A DNA stretch of 35,576 nucleotides from Alphaproteobacteria bacterium (GTDB lineage Bacteria > Pseudomonadota > Alphaproteobacteria > Sphingomonadales > JAKSBY01): assembly GCA_021774625.1 (NCBI GenBank), contig JAJFIV010000019.1, positions 1 through 35,576 of the forward strand, read 5' to 3'. A model generated the notes under the pieces. That model was not told the DNA's origin. It searched no databases and saw only the letters and a list, made by a program, of their open reading frames with translations. How positions within the stretch are numbered: the first letter of the stretch is position 1; every line of letters starts with the position of its first letter. Both the position numbers and the translations under genes were made by a program. This document shows positions 15,595 to 32,300 of the stretch, one piece after another.

Positions 15595-18224
15595 CCCAAT
15601 TCCCCCGGTTTGTGAATATAGGTGAACGCACCAACGTCACCGGCTCCGCCAAGTTCAAAAAGCTGATCCTTGCCGGCGCTTATGATGAGGCGCTGTCCGT
15701 TGCCCGCGAGCAGGTGGAGAATGGCGCCGAAATCATCGATATCAATATGGATGAGGCGCTGCTGGATTCGGAAAAGGCCATGGTCACTTTCCTTAATCTG
15801 ATCGCGGCGGAACCGGATATTTCCCGCGTGCCGGTCATGCTGGATTCTTCCAAATTTTCGGTGATCCATGCCGGCCTGAAATGCGTTCAGGGCAAGGCCA
15901 TCGTTAACTCCATCAGCCTGAAAGAAGGCGAGGGGCCGTTTCTGGAGCAGGCGAGGATCGTGCAGCGTTTCGGGGCGGCGGCCGTGGTCATGGCGTTTGA
16001 CGAAGACGGACAGGCAGACACGGTCGAGCGGAAATTCTCTATCTGTCGGCGCGGTTACAAATTGTTGACTGCAAAGCTGGATTTCCCGCCGGAGGATATC
16101 ATTTTCGATCCCAATGTTTTTGCCGTTGCGACCGGCATTGAAGAACATAACCCCTATGGCGTCAATTTTATCGAGGCGACCCGGCTGATCAAGAGCAAAC
16201 TCCCCCACGCCAAAGTCTCGGGCGGCATATCCAACGTCTCTTTTTCATTTCGCGGCAACAATCCGGTGCGTGAAGCCATGCATTCGGTCTTTCTCTACCA
16301 TGCCATCAGGGCGGGCCTCGATATGGGGATTGTCAATGCCGGGCAACTGACGGTCTATTCGGAAATCCCCGATGAGCTGCGGGAACGGGTGGAAGACGTC
16401 ATCCTCAACCGGCGGCCGGATGCCACGGACCGGCTGCTGGAAATTGCCGATCAGTATAAGGGTGACGGCGCCGTCCGTCAGAAGGAAGACCTGGCCTGGC
16501 GGCAGGAAGCGGTCGAGGAACGGCTGAAACATGCCCTTGTCAAGGGCATCAATAGCTTCATTGTTGAAGACACCGAAGAAGCCCGGCTGAAATATGACCG
16601 CCCGCTTTCCGTCATCGAAGGTCCGCTGATGGACGGCATGAACGTGGTCGGCGATCTTTTCGGTTCCGGCCAGATGTTTCTGCCACAGGTGGTGAAATCC
16701 GCCCGGGTTATGAAACAGTCGGTTGCCCATCTCCTGCCCTTTATCGAAGCGGCGAAGGAGGAAGGAGCCAGGGCCAGAGGGAAAATCCTGATGGCGACGG
16801 TCAAGGGCGATGTGCATGACATCGGCAAGAATATCGTCGGCGTTGTCCTGCAATGTAATAATTACGAGGTCATTGATCTCGGCGTTATGGTGCCATGGCA
16901 GGATATCCTGAAGGCCGCCAATGAAAATCAGGTGGATATTATCGGGCTTTCCGGCCTGATCACGCCGTCGCTGGAGGAAATGGCGGCGGTCGCCCATGAA
17001 ATGCAGCGGGCGGATATTGACCTGCCGCTGATGATCGGCGGCGCAACCACGTCAAAGGTTCACACGGCGGTCAAGATCGCGCCTAATTATAAAGGCCCGA
17101 CGGTGCATGTGCTGGATGCTTCGCGGGCGGTCGGCGTGGCGGGCAGTCTGCTGAGCGATGAACAGCGCCCGGCTTTCACGGCGGGGATTGCCAGTGAATA
17201 TGAAGCGATCCGTAAAAAGCGCGAAGGCGGCGCCAAGGCCAAATCCCTGATTGATATTGAGGCGGCCCGCGCCAACCGTCACGCCATCGACTGGAAGGGA
17301 TATCAGCCGCCAAAACCCGCTTTCCTCGGGACCCGAACATTTGATGATTATGACCTTTCCGACCTGATTGAGCGCATTGACTGGACCCCGTTTTTCCGGA
17401 CCTGGGAACTGGCGGGGAATTATCCGGCCATTCTGCAGGATGAGGTGGTGGGCGAAGCCGCCCGGCCCCTGTTTGACGATGCGCAACAAATGCTGGAAAA
17501 AATTGTTGCCGAAGGCTGGCTGCAGGCCAAAGGCGTGATCGGTTTCTGGCCCGCCAATGCCAAAGGCGATGATGTTATTCTTTATCAGGATGAGGAGCGA
17601 AGCGAAGAATTTTCCCAGGCCCATTTTCTGCGCCAGCAGATCAAAAAGCGGGAAGGGCGGTTCAATCACTGTCTGGCCGACTATGTGGCGCCGGCGGAGA
17701 GCGGCCTTGCCGATTATCTGGGCGGTTTTGCGGTCACGGCGGGTCTGCGGATTGAAGACAAGCTGGCGCTGTTCAAAAAAGACCATGACGATTATTCCGA
17801 TATTCTTCTGAAGGCGCTGGCCGACCGGCTGGCCGAAGCCTTCGCCGAACGCATGCATGAACGGGTGCGGAAGGAATTCTGGGGCTATGCGGCGGATGAG
17901 ACCCTCGCCAATCAGGAATTGATCAGGGAACGCTATCAGGGCATCCGCCCCGCCCCCGGCTATCCCGCCTGTCCCGACCATTCGGGAAAACCGGAACTGT
18001 TCCGGCTTCTGAATGCCGGCCAAAACGCCTCCATCACCCTCACGGACAGTTTTGCCATGCTGCCGGCCGCCTCAGTCTCCGGCTACTATCTCTCCCACCC
18101 GGACGCCGGGTATTTCGGCATCGGCAAAATCAACCGCGATCAGGTGAAGGATTATGCCAAACGGCGGGGTGTGAGCATGGAGCAGGCGGAAAGATGGCTC
18201 AGCCCGAATTTGGGGTATAAGTGA
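15591..18224 (+). CDS. metH: methionine synthase, pterin/cobalamin/activation part (split MetH, C-terminal protein)
   Basis: This 877-residue protein supplies the other MetH domains. They are a pterin-binding barrel (about 1-270, opening [20 protein letters not shown]), the cap helices (about 290-375), the cobalamin-binding Rossmann domain, and the AdoMet-binding reactivation domain (about 550-877, with [16 protein letters not shown] near the end). In the cobalamin domain, His409 in [11 protein letters not shown] is the lower axial ligand, and [14 protein letters not shown] is also seen. It transfers the methyl group of methyl-THF to homocysteine via methylcobalamin together with the preceding protein. 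The C-terminus WLSPNLGYK is typical of MetH. It starts four bases inside the previous gene and is followed by a strong terminator, marking the operon end. Its need for B12 links it to the btu operon at 608-5178. Confidence 0.95.
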   Translation: MTQFPRFVNIGERTNVTGSAKFKKLILAGAYDEALSVAREQVENGAEIIDINMDEALLDSEKAMVTFLNLIAAEPDISRVPVMLDSSKFSVIHAGLKCVQGKAIVNSISLKEGEGPFLEQARIVQRFGAAAVVMAFDEDGQADTVERKFSICRRGYKLLTAKLDFPPEDIIFDPNVFAVATGIEEHNPYGVNFIEATRLIKSKLPHAKVSGGISNVSFSFRGNNPVREAMHSVFLYHAIRAGLDMGIVNAGQLTVYSEIPDELRERVEDVILNRRPDATDRLLEIADQYKGDGAVRQKEDLAWRQEAVEERLKHALVKGINSFIVEDTEEARLKYDRPLSVIEGPLMDGMNVVGDLFGSGQMFLPQVVKSARVMKQSVAHLLPFIEAAKEEGARARGKILMATVKGDVHDIGKNIVGVVLQCNNYEVIDLGVMVPWQDILKAANENQVDIIGLSGLITPSLEEMAAVAHEMQRADIDLPLMIGGATTSKVHTAVKIAPNYKGPTVHVLDASRAVGVAGSLLSDEQRPAFTAGIASEYEAIRKKREGGAKAKSLIDIEAARANRHAIDWKGYQPPKPAFLGTRTFDDYDLSDLIERIDWTPFFRTWELAGNYPAILQDEVVGEAARPLFDDAQQMLEKIVAEGWLQAKGVIGFWPANAKGDDVILYQDEERSEEFSQAHFLRQQIKKREGRFNHCLADYVAPAESGLADYLGGFAVTAGLRIEDKLALFKKDHDDYSDILLKALADRLAEAFAERMHERVRKEFWGYAADETLANQELIRERYQGIRPAPGYPACPDHSGKPELFRLLNAGQNASITLTDSFAMLPAASVSGYYLSHPDAGYFGIGKINRDQVKDYAKRRGVSMEQAERWLSPNLGYK

Positions 18225-18243
18225 TTTGGACCTTAAAATGACA

Positions 18244-18265
18244 AAGCCCCGCCGAAGCGGGGCTT
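18244..18265 (+). terminator. intrinsic-terminator-like hairpin after metH
   Basis: AAGCCCCGC (18244-18252) and GCGGGGCTT (18257-18265) form a perfect 9-bp stem closed by a CGAA tetraloop, 20 bases after the metH stop. The usual T-tract is short, but the stem is very stable. Confidence 0.75.
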
Positions 18266-18270
18266 ATCAA

Positions 18271-18302
18271 GGGTTCATCGGCTTGTCATCGACCCATGAA
18301 CC
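18271..18302. other. second hairpin downstream of metH
   Basis: GGGTTCAT (18271-18278) and ATGAACCC (18295-18302) form an 8-bp stem with a 16-nt loop, directly after the terminator. The 18225-18388 gap holds no gene. Confidence 0.5.
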
Positions 18303-18388
18303 CTGCCGAACCTCAAAAGGCCGGTCTTAAAGCCCGATGCCGAGGCAGAGCGGGAACATCTGTAATATAGGCGCAAAGCCTTAAAATT

Positions 18389-18802
18389 TCAAGAAAACCC
18401 GATACCCAGACCCGCAAGCACGGATTTCCTTATGCCATCAAGGTCTTGCAGACCGAGGCATGGCTGCAGATATCGTCTTTTCCCGGTTACCACGTCCGTC
18501 CCCGCCCGAATCAGGGAAAGCCGGTGAAATCCAACTGTCGCCAGCATATCGCATTTCTCCCAGCAGTCCTGCGCCGAAAAGGGCTTGGGAAAAGACCGTT
18601 CAAATTGCAGAGGATAATGCCAGGCCTCCGTCGGGTTCGGTTCAGTTGTGCTCAAGGGGACCACAGAACAAAGCCCGTGCCGTCTGCGAAGCCGGGGCGA
18701 AACCACCACAACCAGCCGGCGCTTCACCATTTCCGGCACCTTGAAGCCCGGCGAATAATCACAAATGAGAATGGTCCCGGCCTTGGGGTGAAATTTCAGC
18801 AT
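18389..18802 (-). CDS. MazF/PemK-type toxin-like protein, no antitoxin seen
   Basis: This 137-residue protein of the PemK/MazF superfamily contains mRNA interferases of type II toxin-antitoxin systems. Recognisable parts are GTILICDYSPGFKVPEMVKRRLVVVVSPR near the N-terminus and GLCSVVPLSTTEPNP, the beta-barrel core with the conserved basic pair before the VVVVSP strand. On the minus strand an extended -10 (TAGTATAAT; TATAAT at 18824-18829) lies about 21 bases before the ATG. No antitoxin-like frame of useful length is found on either side. This variant of the superfamily is often solitary in Alphaproteobacteria, so it may act alone, pair with a distant antitoxin, or not be a toxin. It lies convergent to metH, inside a patch bounded by repeats. 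Confidence 0.75.
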   Translation of the reverse strand: MLKFHPKAGTILICDYSPGFKVPEMVKRRLVVVVSPRLRRRHGLCSVVPLSTTEPNPTEAWHYPLQFERSFPKPFSAQDCWEKCDMLATVGFHRLSLIRAGTDVVTGKRRYLQPCLGLQDLDGIRKSVLAGLGIGFS

Positions 18803-18872
18803 CCGGGAATATTTATAGGGAGAATTATACTATCTCAAGGTGTATTTTATCGATTAACCTTCCGAAGGAGTA

Positions 18873-18894
18873 GGTATCTGGGGGTATCTGGGGG
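18873..18894 (+). repeat. tandem GGTATCTGGG repeats
   Basis: GGTATCTGGG occurs at 18873-18882 and again at 18883-18892, followed by GG. A related TCTGGGGTATCT is found at 18969-18980. The gap 18803-19105 is AT-rich and otherwise shows only the toxin promoter candidate. Confidence 0.65.
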
Positions 18895-19105
18895 CAGTAT
18901 ATAATTAATTTGAGGCATCTCCAGGTGCTCCTCTCAAACCGCTTGAGAAATACAGTTGCTAGCCCGAATCTGGGGTATCTTTAGTAACCAATAGATTGCA
19001 TTATTAATAAAATGGTAACCCGTGGCTTTTACAACCAAAATGCTGAAGGGCGCGTTATGTCGCGAATTTTGTCGCAATTTATATCAGTTATATCAGGGGG
19101 CACCC

Positions 19106-19747
19106 GTGCGATCATCAAATCCGGATTTATCACGCCGCACCACCATTCGGTTGCTTTCCGCAGCCGGTCTCACGGCCTTGCTTCCCGGCCCGTCCGTGGC
19201 ATTTTCCGGGACCGATAAAATTGGAAAAGCGGGGGCCAATTTAACGGGACGATTGCTGCCGGAAACCCTGGCGGAAGAGCTTTCCGGTTCCCAGGAAGCG
19301 GCCATACAGGAAAATATGATGACGGCGCTCGCTTCCCTGCCGGCGGGCGGCGATGAAGCGGTGCAGCATGTCCTGGAACAATGGGCCTTCTTTTACACAG
19401 GCGACAAATATCATATTTTAAAATGCCCCACCTGCCACCATATCGCTTCACAGGCGCTGGCGGGGGTGGCAGTGCGCGGCAGGCATCTGGTGAGTTATAT
19501 ACCGGAACTTCAGGTTCCGCAGTGTTTCACAATGTATGTTGAAGCCGAAAAGCATGCTGTCAGGAGGGGCGACAAATGTACTCTGCATTTGTCAGAGGGC
19601 GAAATTGCGGCATCGCAAGCCCCCATTGCAGCGCTGATATTTTATCACGGCCGCTATTGGGCCGCCGGCTCCAAGAGCGCATATCTGGGGGAAAGTTTGC
19701 CCTCGCTGGCGCCGCTGAAAGAAGTGGATTGCGCTCAGGCTTCTTAG
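19106..19747 (+). CDS. unrecognised exported protein with a twin-arginine-like signal and a CPTCH motif
   Basis: I do not recognise this family. The GTG at 19106 is preferred because AGGGGG (19095-19100) precedes it and it places a Tat-like signal at the N-terminus: SRRTTIRLLSAAGLTALLPGPSVAFS, with the twin arginine at residues 10-11. The frame is open upstream to a GTG at 19022, but that would bury the signal. The 213-residue product has a helical, acidic middle (about 50-90), then YHILKCPTCHH, where CPTCH fits the CxxCH pattern of c-type haem sites or a thiol/metal site. Two more cysteines follow (VPQCF, DKCTLHL), with a final one near the C-terminus (VDCAQAS). No haem ligand partner is evident and the cysteines could bind metal instead. 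It is flanked by the accessory patch and tRNA-Trp, with no clear operon partner. Confidence 0.65.
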   Translation: MRSSNPDLSRRTTIRLLSAAGLTALLPGPSVAFSGTDKIGKAGANLTGRLLPETLAEELSGSQEAAIQENMMTALASLPAGGDEAVQHVLEQWAFFYTGDKYHILKCPTCHHIASQALAGVAVRGRHLVSYIPELQVPQCFTMYVEAEKHAVRRGDKCTLHLSEGEIAASQAPIAALIFYHGRYWAAGSKSAYLGESLPSLAPLKEVDCAQAS

Positions 19748-19899
19748 GTCCTGACCCTGGCCTGATTCTGAATAAACAAAGTTTTGGCGGACGCGACCGG
19801 CAAAAGACAATCGAATCACAACGACTCTGCCTGGGAGCTGTATAATTGACAGGGACTTGCGTTTGCGCAAAAAAATCACTACATATGCAGGCAAATAGG

Positions 19900-19929
19900 C
19901 CCGAAAGCCGTTATTTTGGGCTGTTCGGG
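19900..19929. other. hairpin in the gap before tRNA-Trp
   Basis: CCCGAA (19900-19905) pairs with TTCGGG (19924-19929), with an inner AGCC/GGCT stem. It lies in the 290-bp gap 19748-20036 and may end the transcript of the preceding gene. A TTGACA at 19847-19852 has no convincing -10 partner. Confidence 0.4.
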
Positions 19930-19995
19930 TAATTTCTACCGTGAACCGTTACTTTTTTGTTGCACTTTAGGGGCAGCATAAGTAAACGGCACGGG

Positions 19996-20025
19996 TTGGT
20001 TTACGCTAGGGCACGTCCCTATGAT
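19996..20025 (+). promoter_or_regulatory. candidate promoter of tRNA-Trp
   Basis: TTGGTT (19996-20001) and TATGAT (20020-20025) are spaced by 18 bp. The expected start near 20032 is five bases before the mature tRNA. Confidence 0.5.
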
Positions 20026-20036
20026 TGGAGAGATGG

Positions 20037-20112
20037 AGGAGTGTAGCTCAATTGGTAGAGCACCGGTCTCCAAAACCGGGGGCTGTGGGTTCGAGTCCCT
20101 CCACTCCTGCCA
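20037..20112 (+). tRNA. tRNA-Trp (anticodon CCA)
   Basis: This is a 76-nt cloverleaf with acceptor stem AGGAGTG (20037-20043) / CACTCCT (20102-20108), discriminator G and an encoded CCA tail (20110-20112). The D-arm reads TAGCTCAATTGGTAGAGCA, and the anticodon stem CCGGT/ACCGG encloses loop CTCCAAA with anticodon CCA at 20070-20072. The T-arm contains GGTTCGAGTCC. tRNA-Trp directly before secE-nusG is a conserved arrangement in Alphaproteobacteria. Confidence 0.97.
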
Positions 20113-20125
20113 AAGAGTTATGATG

Positions 20126-20161
20126 ACCGTCCGGACCGTAGGGTGAAATTGGACGGTTTTT
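20126..20161 (+). terminator. terminator-like hairpin between tRNA-Trp and secE
   Basis: ACCGTCC (20126-20132) and GGACGGT (20151-20157) form a perfect 7-bp stem followed by TTTT. It may end tRNA-only transcripts or attenuate read-through into secE; no separate secE promoter is obvious. Confidence 0.5.
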
Positions 20162-20200
20162 GCTGAGTCGAAGAAGAATTTTTAAAGGTCCGATAGCCAA

Positions 20201-20398
20201 ATGGCGAAAGTCAATCCAGGAGAATTTGTCCGTCAAGTCCGTCAGGAAGTCTCCAAAGTTACATGGCCCAGCCGCAAGGAAACCATGGTGACTTCGGTGA
20301 TGGTGTTTATCATGGTGATACTGACGGGGATATTTTTTCTGGCCGTTGATCAGGTTCTGTCATTCGCTATCCGCCAGATTTTGGGGCTTGGAGGATAA
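20201..20398 (+). CDS. secE: preprotein translocase subunit SecE
   Basis: This 65-residue inner-membrane protein clamps SecY in the translocase. It is the short, single-span form usual outside enterobacteria. A cytosolic amphipathic part ([21 protein letters not shown]) carries the signature KVTWPSRKE, and one transmembrane helix follows ([22 protein letters not shown]). nusG begins two bases after its stop codon. Confidence 0.96.
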   Translation: MAKVNPGEFVRQVRQEVSKVTWPSRKETMVTSVMVFIMVILTGIFFLAVDQVLSFAIRQILGLGG

Positions 20399-20400
20399 GC

Positions 20401-20934
20401 GTGAGTAAAGCGCACTGGTATATCATACACGCCTATTCCGGCTTTGAGAAAAAGGTTGCCGAGGCAATCAAGGAACAGGCCGCCATCCAGGGATTGGACC
20501 ATGTGATCGAAGAGGTCATGGTGCCGACCGAGGAAGTGGTGGAAATCCGCCGCGGTCAGAAGGTCAAATCCGAACGCAAATTTTTCCCGGGCTATGTTCT
20601 GGCGAAAATGAGCATGACGGATGAAAGCTATCACCTGATTCGCAACACGCCGAAAGTAACCGGTTTCCTGGGGCCTCAAGGCAAGCCGACGCCGATGACC
20701 GATGCCGAGGCCGGGCGGATTTTTCAGCAGGTCGAGGAAGGCGTCGAGCGGCCAAAATCAGCCATTCAGTTTGAGATTGGTGAAGAAGTGCGGGTTTGCG
20801 ACGGGCCCTTCACGTCTTTCAACGGCATGGTTGAAGAGGTCGATGAGGTCCGTTCCCGGCTTAAGGTTTCGGTTTCCATTTTTGGCCGGGCAACCCCGGT
20901 GGAACTGGAATATGCGCAGGTCGAGAAAAGCTGA
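20401..20934 (+). CDS. nusG: transcription termination/antitermination protein NusG
   Basis: This 177-residue protein has the NGN domain ([54 protein letters not shown]), a linker, and a C-terminal KOW domain ([49 protein letters not shown]). NusG binds RNA polymerase and couples it to Rho or, through S10, to the ribosome. It starts with GTG at 20401, two bases after secE, and the two are cotranscribed. Length matches the family. Confidence 0.97.
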   Translation: MSKAHWYIIHAYSGFEKKVAEAIKEQAAIQGLDHVIEEVMVPTEEVVEIRRGQKVKSERKFFPGYVLAKMSMTDESYHLIRNTPKVTGFLGPQGKPTPMTDAEAGRIFQQVEEGVERPKSAIQFEIGEEVRVCDGPFTSFNGMVEEVDEVRSRLKVSVSIFGRATPVELEYAQVEKS

Positions 20935-20944
20935 TCTGACTATT

Positions 20945-20999
20945 CCGGGACGTTGGTCCCGGTCACTGTGTGGGAGGCTCGCCATGGCCGTACCACACA
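20945..20999 (+). promoter_or_regulatory. structured rplK leader (two hairpins)
   Basis: CCGGGA/TCCCGG (20945-20950/20957-20962) and TGTGTGG/CCACACA (20967-20973/20993-20999) lie between nusG and rplK. Such leaders can hold the L1 autoregulation site of the L11-L1 operon; that role is inferred. Confidence 0.45.
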
Positions 21000-21045
21000 C
21001 CCGTAAACAGGGCCGGAGATTGGCCCATTTGAACAGGGATATGTT

Positions 21046-21474
21046 ATGGCAAAGAAGATAACCGGCTATATCAAGCTGCAGGTGCCGGCCGGCCAGGCCA
21101 ATCCGGCGCCGCCCATTGGTCCGGCATTGGGTCAGCGCGGCCTGAATATTATGGAATTTTGTAAGGCGTTCAACGCAGCGAGCCAGAAGATGGAACCGGG
21201 GATGCCGATTCCGACGGTGATCACTGTCTATGCAGACCGCTCCTTTTCCTTTGAAACCAAAACGCCGCCCGCGTCCTATTATCTGAAAAAGGCGGCGAAG
21301 CTGAAAAAGGGTGGAGCTACGCCGGGGCGGGATACGCAGGGCAAAGTCTCAAAGGCCCAGGTTCGGGAGATTGCCGAAGCCAAGCTGGTCGACCTCAATG
21401 CCAACAGCATTGATCAGGCCATGAAAATCATTGAAGGTTCAGCCCGCTCCATGGGCATCCAGGTGGAGGGCTAG
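21046..21474 (+). CDS. rplK: 50S ribosomal protein L11
   Basis: This 142-residue protein of the GTPase-associated centre binds 23S rRNA helices 43-44. The N-terminal domain has [39 protein letters not shown] with the proline-rich loop that contacts elongation factors. The C-terminal RNA-binding domain carries [22 protein letters not shown] and the closing [10 protein letters not shown]. It starts with ATG at 21046 and is followed three bases later by rplA. Confidence 0.97.
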   Translation: MAKKITGYIKLQVPAGQANPAPPIGPALGQRGLNIMEFCKAFNAASQKMEPGMPIPTVITVYADRSFSFETKTPPASYYLKKAAKLKKGGATPGRDTQGKVSKAQVREIAEAKLVDLNANSIDQAMKIIEGSARSMGIQVEG

Positions 21475-21477
21475 ATC

Positions 21478-22173
21478 ATGGCTAAAGTTGCAAAAAGAAT
21501 GAAGGCTGTCGCGGAAAGCATCGACCGGAACAAACATTATACCATAGCGGAGGCGGTCAAGCTTTTGAAAGGTTGCTCCAAGGTGAAATTTGACGAAACC
21601 GTCGAAGTTGCCATGAATTTGAATGTCGATCCCCGCCATGCGGACCAGATGGTGCGCGGCGTGGTCAGCCTGCCTCATGGCACGGGCAAAGCCGTCCGTG
21701 TCGGCGTTTTTGCCAAGGGCCCGAAAGCGGAAGAGGCCAAAAAGGCCGGCGCCGACGTTGTGGGCGCCGAAGATCTGGCGGAAAAGATTCAAAAGGGCGA
21801 GATTGATTTTGACCGTTGCATCGCAACGCCGGACATGATGGCGGTTGTCGGCCGGCTCGGTAAAATTCTTGGCCCCAAGGGCATGATGCCGAATCCCAAG
21901 CTTGGAACCGTGACCATGGATGTGGGCAAGGCGGTTGAGGCATCAAAGGGCGGCCAGGTGGAATTCCGCACCGAAAAGACCGGCATCATTCATGCCGGTG
22001 TCGGCAAGGTGAGTTTCTCTGAAGAGGCCCTGAAAGAAAATGTAGGAACCTTCGTCGGCGCCATTATCAGGGCGAAGCCGGCAGGCGCAAAAGGGACCTA
22101 TCTGAAGGGAATTGCATTGAGTTCGACCATGGGGCCCGGCCTCAGGATTGAACTGTCCAGCCTGAGCGCTTAA
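21478..22173 (+). CDS. rplA: 50S ribosomal protein L1
   Basis: This 231-residue protein forms the L1 stalk, which moves deacylated tRNA out of the E site. In other bacteria it represses its own operon by binding the leader. Conserved regions are [42 protein letters not shown], the [16 protein letters not shown] signature, and the C-terminal [22 protein letters not shown] strong GGAGGG site precedes the ATG at 21478. Length matches the family. Confidence 0.97.
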   Translation: MAKVAKRMKAVAESIDRNKHYTIAEAVKLLKGCSKVKFDETVEVAMNLNVDPRHADQMVRGVVSLPHGTGKAVRVGVFAKGPKAEEAKKAGADVVGAEDLAEKIQKGEIDFDRCIATPDMMAVVGRLGKILGPKGMMPNPKLGTVTMDVGKAVEASKGGQVEFRTEKTGIIHAGVGKVSFSEEALKENVGTFVGAIIRAKPAGAKGTYLKGIALSSTMGPGLRIELSSLSA

Positions 22174-22199
22174 CGGCGTCAGGTGTTTTGAGATTTCCG

Positions 22200-22545
22200 C
22201 CAGGGCTTGCCCGGGCGGGATGGTCAGGGGATCCGACATGCGGTGTATGGAAGGTCCCCGCCTGTCCGAGACTGCAGGCGCCGAATGATCCCGGTTGGGA
22301 CTGTTCGGCTTAATTGCCAGGGTTCGCCTTCGGCCTGCACAGACGGGGTGCGGGAAACGGTTTGGTTTCTGTTGAAGCTGCGCCGTTTCCAAGGTTTCCA
22401 ACGGTCGGGTTGATCCCGCCCTGCGAAGCCCGGGGACTTTTGTCTCGCCCCGGACAGGATAGTACGGCACAGGTGTCTCGATTGCGCCCGTGTCTGGCTC
22501 AACCGGCGGAGATTCCACCTATTCGGGATCCTCGCCATATCGGAG
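22200..22545 (+). ncRNA. L10 leader region (rplJL autoregulatory RNA)
   Basis: The 379-nt gap between rplA and rplJ holds no gene. It contains several hairpins, for example CCGGGG (22430-22435) with CCCCGG (22448-22453), and the purine-rich GGCGGAGATTCC just before the rplJ ribosome-binding site. The L10-(L12)4 complex is known to bind such a leader and repress rplJL translation. Placement and size fit the Rfam L10 leader; exact bounds are estimated. Confidence 0.6.
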
Positions 22546-22552
22546 ACGTGAA

Positions 22553-23068
22553 GTGGATAGAGCCCAAAAGCAGGAGCTGGTTTCGACCCTTAATAGCGTT
22601 TTCTCGGATACCGAGGTCGTAGTGGTGACCCACTATATCGGCCTGAGTGTCGCCGAGATGACCGACCTTCGCAATCGTATGCGGGAGGCGGGCGCCAGTT
22701 TTAAAGTAACCAAGAACAGGCTGACACGTCTTGCATTGGAAGGCACGGATGCCGGTGCGATTTCGGATCTTTTTACCGGTCCGACCGCAATTGGCTATTC
22801 CGATGACCCGGTGGCAGCGCCCAAGATCCTTTCCAAATTCGCCAAGGAAAATGAGAATCTGAAAATTCTCGGCGGCGTGATGGGAAAAACGGTTTTGGAC
22901 GCAGCCGGTGTCAATGCCTTGGCAATCATGCCGTCGCTGGATGAATTGCGGGCGAAGCTCGTCAGCATTCTGCAGACGCCGGCAACCCGTATTGCCGGGG
23001 TGACGCAAGCCCCCGCTGGCCAGCTGGCCCGGGTATTTGGTGCGTATGGTGCAAAAGACGCAGCCTGA
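22553..23068 (+). CDS. rplJ: 50S ribosomal protein L10
   Basis: This 171-residue protein anchors the L7/L12 dimers on the ribosome. The chosen start is the GTG at 22553, since the family begins (M)[13 protein letters not shown] and a GGAG lies seven bases upstream (22542-22545); the frame extends further upstream but without homologous sequence. Landmarks are [60 protein letters not shown], and the C-terminal helix that binds L12 ([25 protein letters not shown]). Confidence 0.95.
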   Translation: MDRAQKQELVSTLNSVFSDTEVVVVTHYIGLSVAEMTDLRNRMREAGASFKVTKNRLTRLALEGTDAGAISDLFTGPTAIGYSDDPVAAPKILSKFAKENENLKILGGVMGKTVLDAAGVNALAIMPSLDELRAKLVSILQTPATRIAGVTQAPAGQLARVFGAYGAKDAA

Positions 23069-23114
23069 ACACTCAACTGACTGTAACGTTTGAAAGACTT
23101 ATTGGAGACCTGAA

Positions 23115-23492
23115 ATGACTGATCTGAATAAAATTGCTGACGATCTTTCGAAGCTGACCGTGATGGAAGCGGCCGAGCTTTCGAAAATGCTGGAAGAAAA
23201 ATGGGGCGTTTCCGCTGCTGCTCCGGTTGCCGTTGCGGCTGCCGGTGTTGGCGGTGGCGATGCCGCGCCGGTGGAAGAAAAGGATGAATTTGACGTTATC
23301 CTCGCTTCTTTCGGCGACAAGAAGATCAATGTGATCAAGGAAGTGCGCGCCATCACCGGTCTTGGCCTCAAGGAAGCCAAGGATCTGGTGGAGGCGGCCC
23401 CGAAAGCCGTTAAAGAGGCTGCCGGTAAAGACGAAGCTGAAGAAATTAAGAAAAAACTCGAAGCGGCAGGCGCCACAGTCGAGATTAAATAA
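23115..23492 (+). CDS. rplL: 50S ribosomal protein L7/L12
   Basis: This 125-residue stalk protein is present in several copies on L10 and recruits translational GTPases. The N-terminal dimerisation domain ([29 protein letters not shown]) is followed by an Ala/Val/Gly-rich hinge (about 36-55). The C-terminal factor-binding domain has KFDVIL-like [44 protein letters not shown] lies before the ATG at 23115. It is separated from rpoB by a hairpin-rich gap. Confidence 0.97.
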   Translation: MTDLNKIADDLSKLTVMEAAELSKMLEEKWGVSAAAPVAVAAAGVGGGDAAPVEEKDEFDVILASFGDKKINVIKEVRAITGLGLKEAKDLVEAAPKAVKEAAGKDEAEEIKKKLEAAGATVEIK

Positions 23493-23515
23493 TTTCTGTT
23501 CGGCGCGAGAATCCG

Positions 23516-23583
23516 GAACCGGGAGCATCTGCTCCCGGTTCCCCGGGTTCCCGGAGATAAAAAGGGCCGCTTATTGAGCGGCG
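23516..23583 (+). terminator. rplL-rpoB intergenic attenuator-like hairpins
   Basis: GGAACCGGGAGCA (23516-23528) and TGCTCCCGGTTCC (23531-23543) form a perfect 13-bp stem without a T-tract. A second stem GCCGCT/AGCGGC (about 23567-23583) follows. In enterobacteria this gap has an attenuator and RNase III site that reduce rpoBC relative to the ribosomal genes; the same role is inferred here. Confidence 0.6.
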
Positions 23584-23639
23584 AGGCGGTTTCTTTCACA
23601 AGGCCGTCACGGATGATAAAGGCGTAAAAAGGACCTGAT

Positions 23640-27736
<4,097 letters not shown>

Positions 27737-27737
<1 letters not shown>

Positions 27738-27764
27738 GAATCCGGCAGGAATCCGGCAGGAATC
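27737..27764 (+). repeat. short tandem repeat between rpoB and rpoC
   Basis: GGAATCCGGCA occurs twice in tandem (27737-27747, 27748-27758), followed by a partial third copy GGAATC. It begins at the last base of the rpoB stop codon. Confidence 0.7.
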
Positions 27765-27828
27765 ACATGGGGCGGTAAGCCCTGTTACGGCGAATGGACG
27801 CAACCAAGCGCAGCAACGGAAAGAGTGA

Positions 27829-32046
<4,218 letters not shown>

Positions 32047-32072
32047 CCTTACAGCAAAGGCATGATTCGGTG

Positions 32073-32107
32073 ACCCCGGCGGGATTGATTGCGCCGGGGT
32101 TTCCTTA
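32073..32107 (+). terminator. intrinsic terminator after rpoC
   Basis: ACCCCGGCG (32073-32081) and CGCCGGGGT (32092-32100) form a 9-bp GC-rich stem followed by TTTCCTTATTT. It lies 27 bases after the rpoC stop and separates the rpoBC and str transcripts. Confidence 0.8.
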
Positions 32108-32188
32108 TTTAGACGATGCATCGGCGGGCCGGCTGCAAAGCCCGGTATTTCCAGCGTTTTTCGCCAGCATATTCCTGCAATTTTTTGG

Positions 32189-32217
32189 TTGACGGGAAAG
32201 GGGGCGCTGCATATAGT
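32189..32217 (+). promoter_or_regulatory. strong promoter of the str operon
   Basis: TTGACG (32189-32194) and TATAGT (32212-32217) are spaced by exactly 17 bp, the best sigma-70-like promoter in the window. The start would be near 32224, giving an rpsL leader of about 180 nt. Confidence 0.75.
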
Positions 32218-32300
32218 GCCGGCGCGCTTAAGGGCAGGTGGTAGTCCGATCCGGCTAAACGCTGCCCGTTGATAAGCCGAATGTAGAAATTAGGATTTAC

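Larger units (their letters stand above)
18201..18979 (+). repeat. direct repeat pair: metH 3' end and a copy 760 bp downstream
   Basis: AGCCCGAATTTGGGGTAT at 18201-18218, coding the last MetH residues, recurs as AGCCCGAATCTGGGGTAT at 18961-18978. The two agree at 17 of 18 positions, and GCT stands just before both. The interval contains the metH terminator and the MazF-like gene. This is what a recombination or integration event at the metH 3' end would leave. Confidence 0.55.

Noticed and set aside
14530-18224. Frameshift or pseudogene in metH
   Set aside because: The two parts have a clean ATGA overlap, all catalytic residues, and a break at a natural domain border, so this is a true split gene.
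18873-18894. CRISPR array
   Set aside because: Only two abutting 10-bp units with no spacers; no cas genes and no other regular repeat-spacer pattern in the window.
18446-18904. 152-codon plus-strand frame opposite the MazF-like gene
   Set aside because: The minus-strand product matches a known superfamily; this frame has no recognisable motif and no start signal.
22207-22538. Small frames in the rplA-rplJ gap
   Set aside because: The gap is best explained as the structured L10 leader; the frames lack ribosome-binding sites and family similarity.
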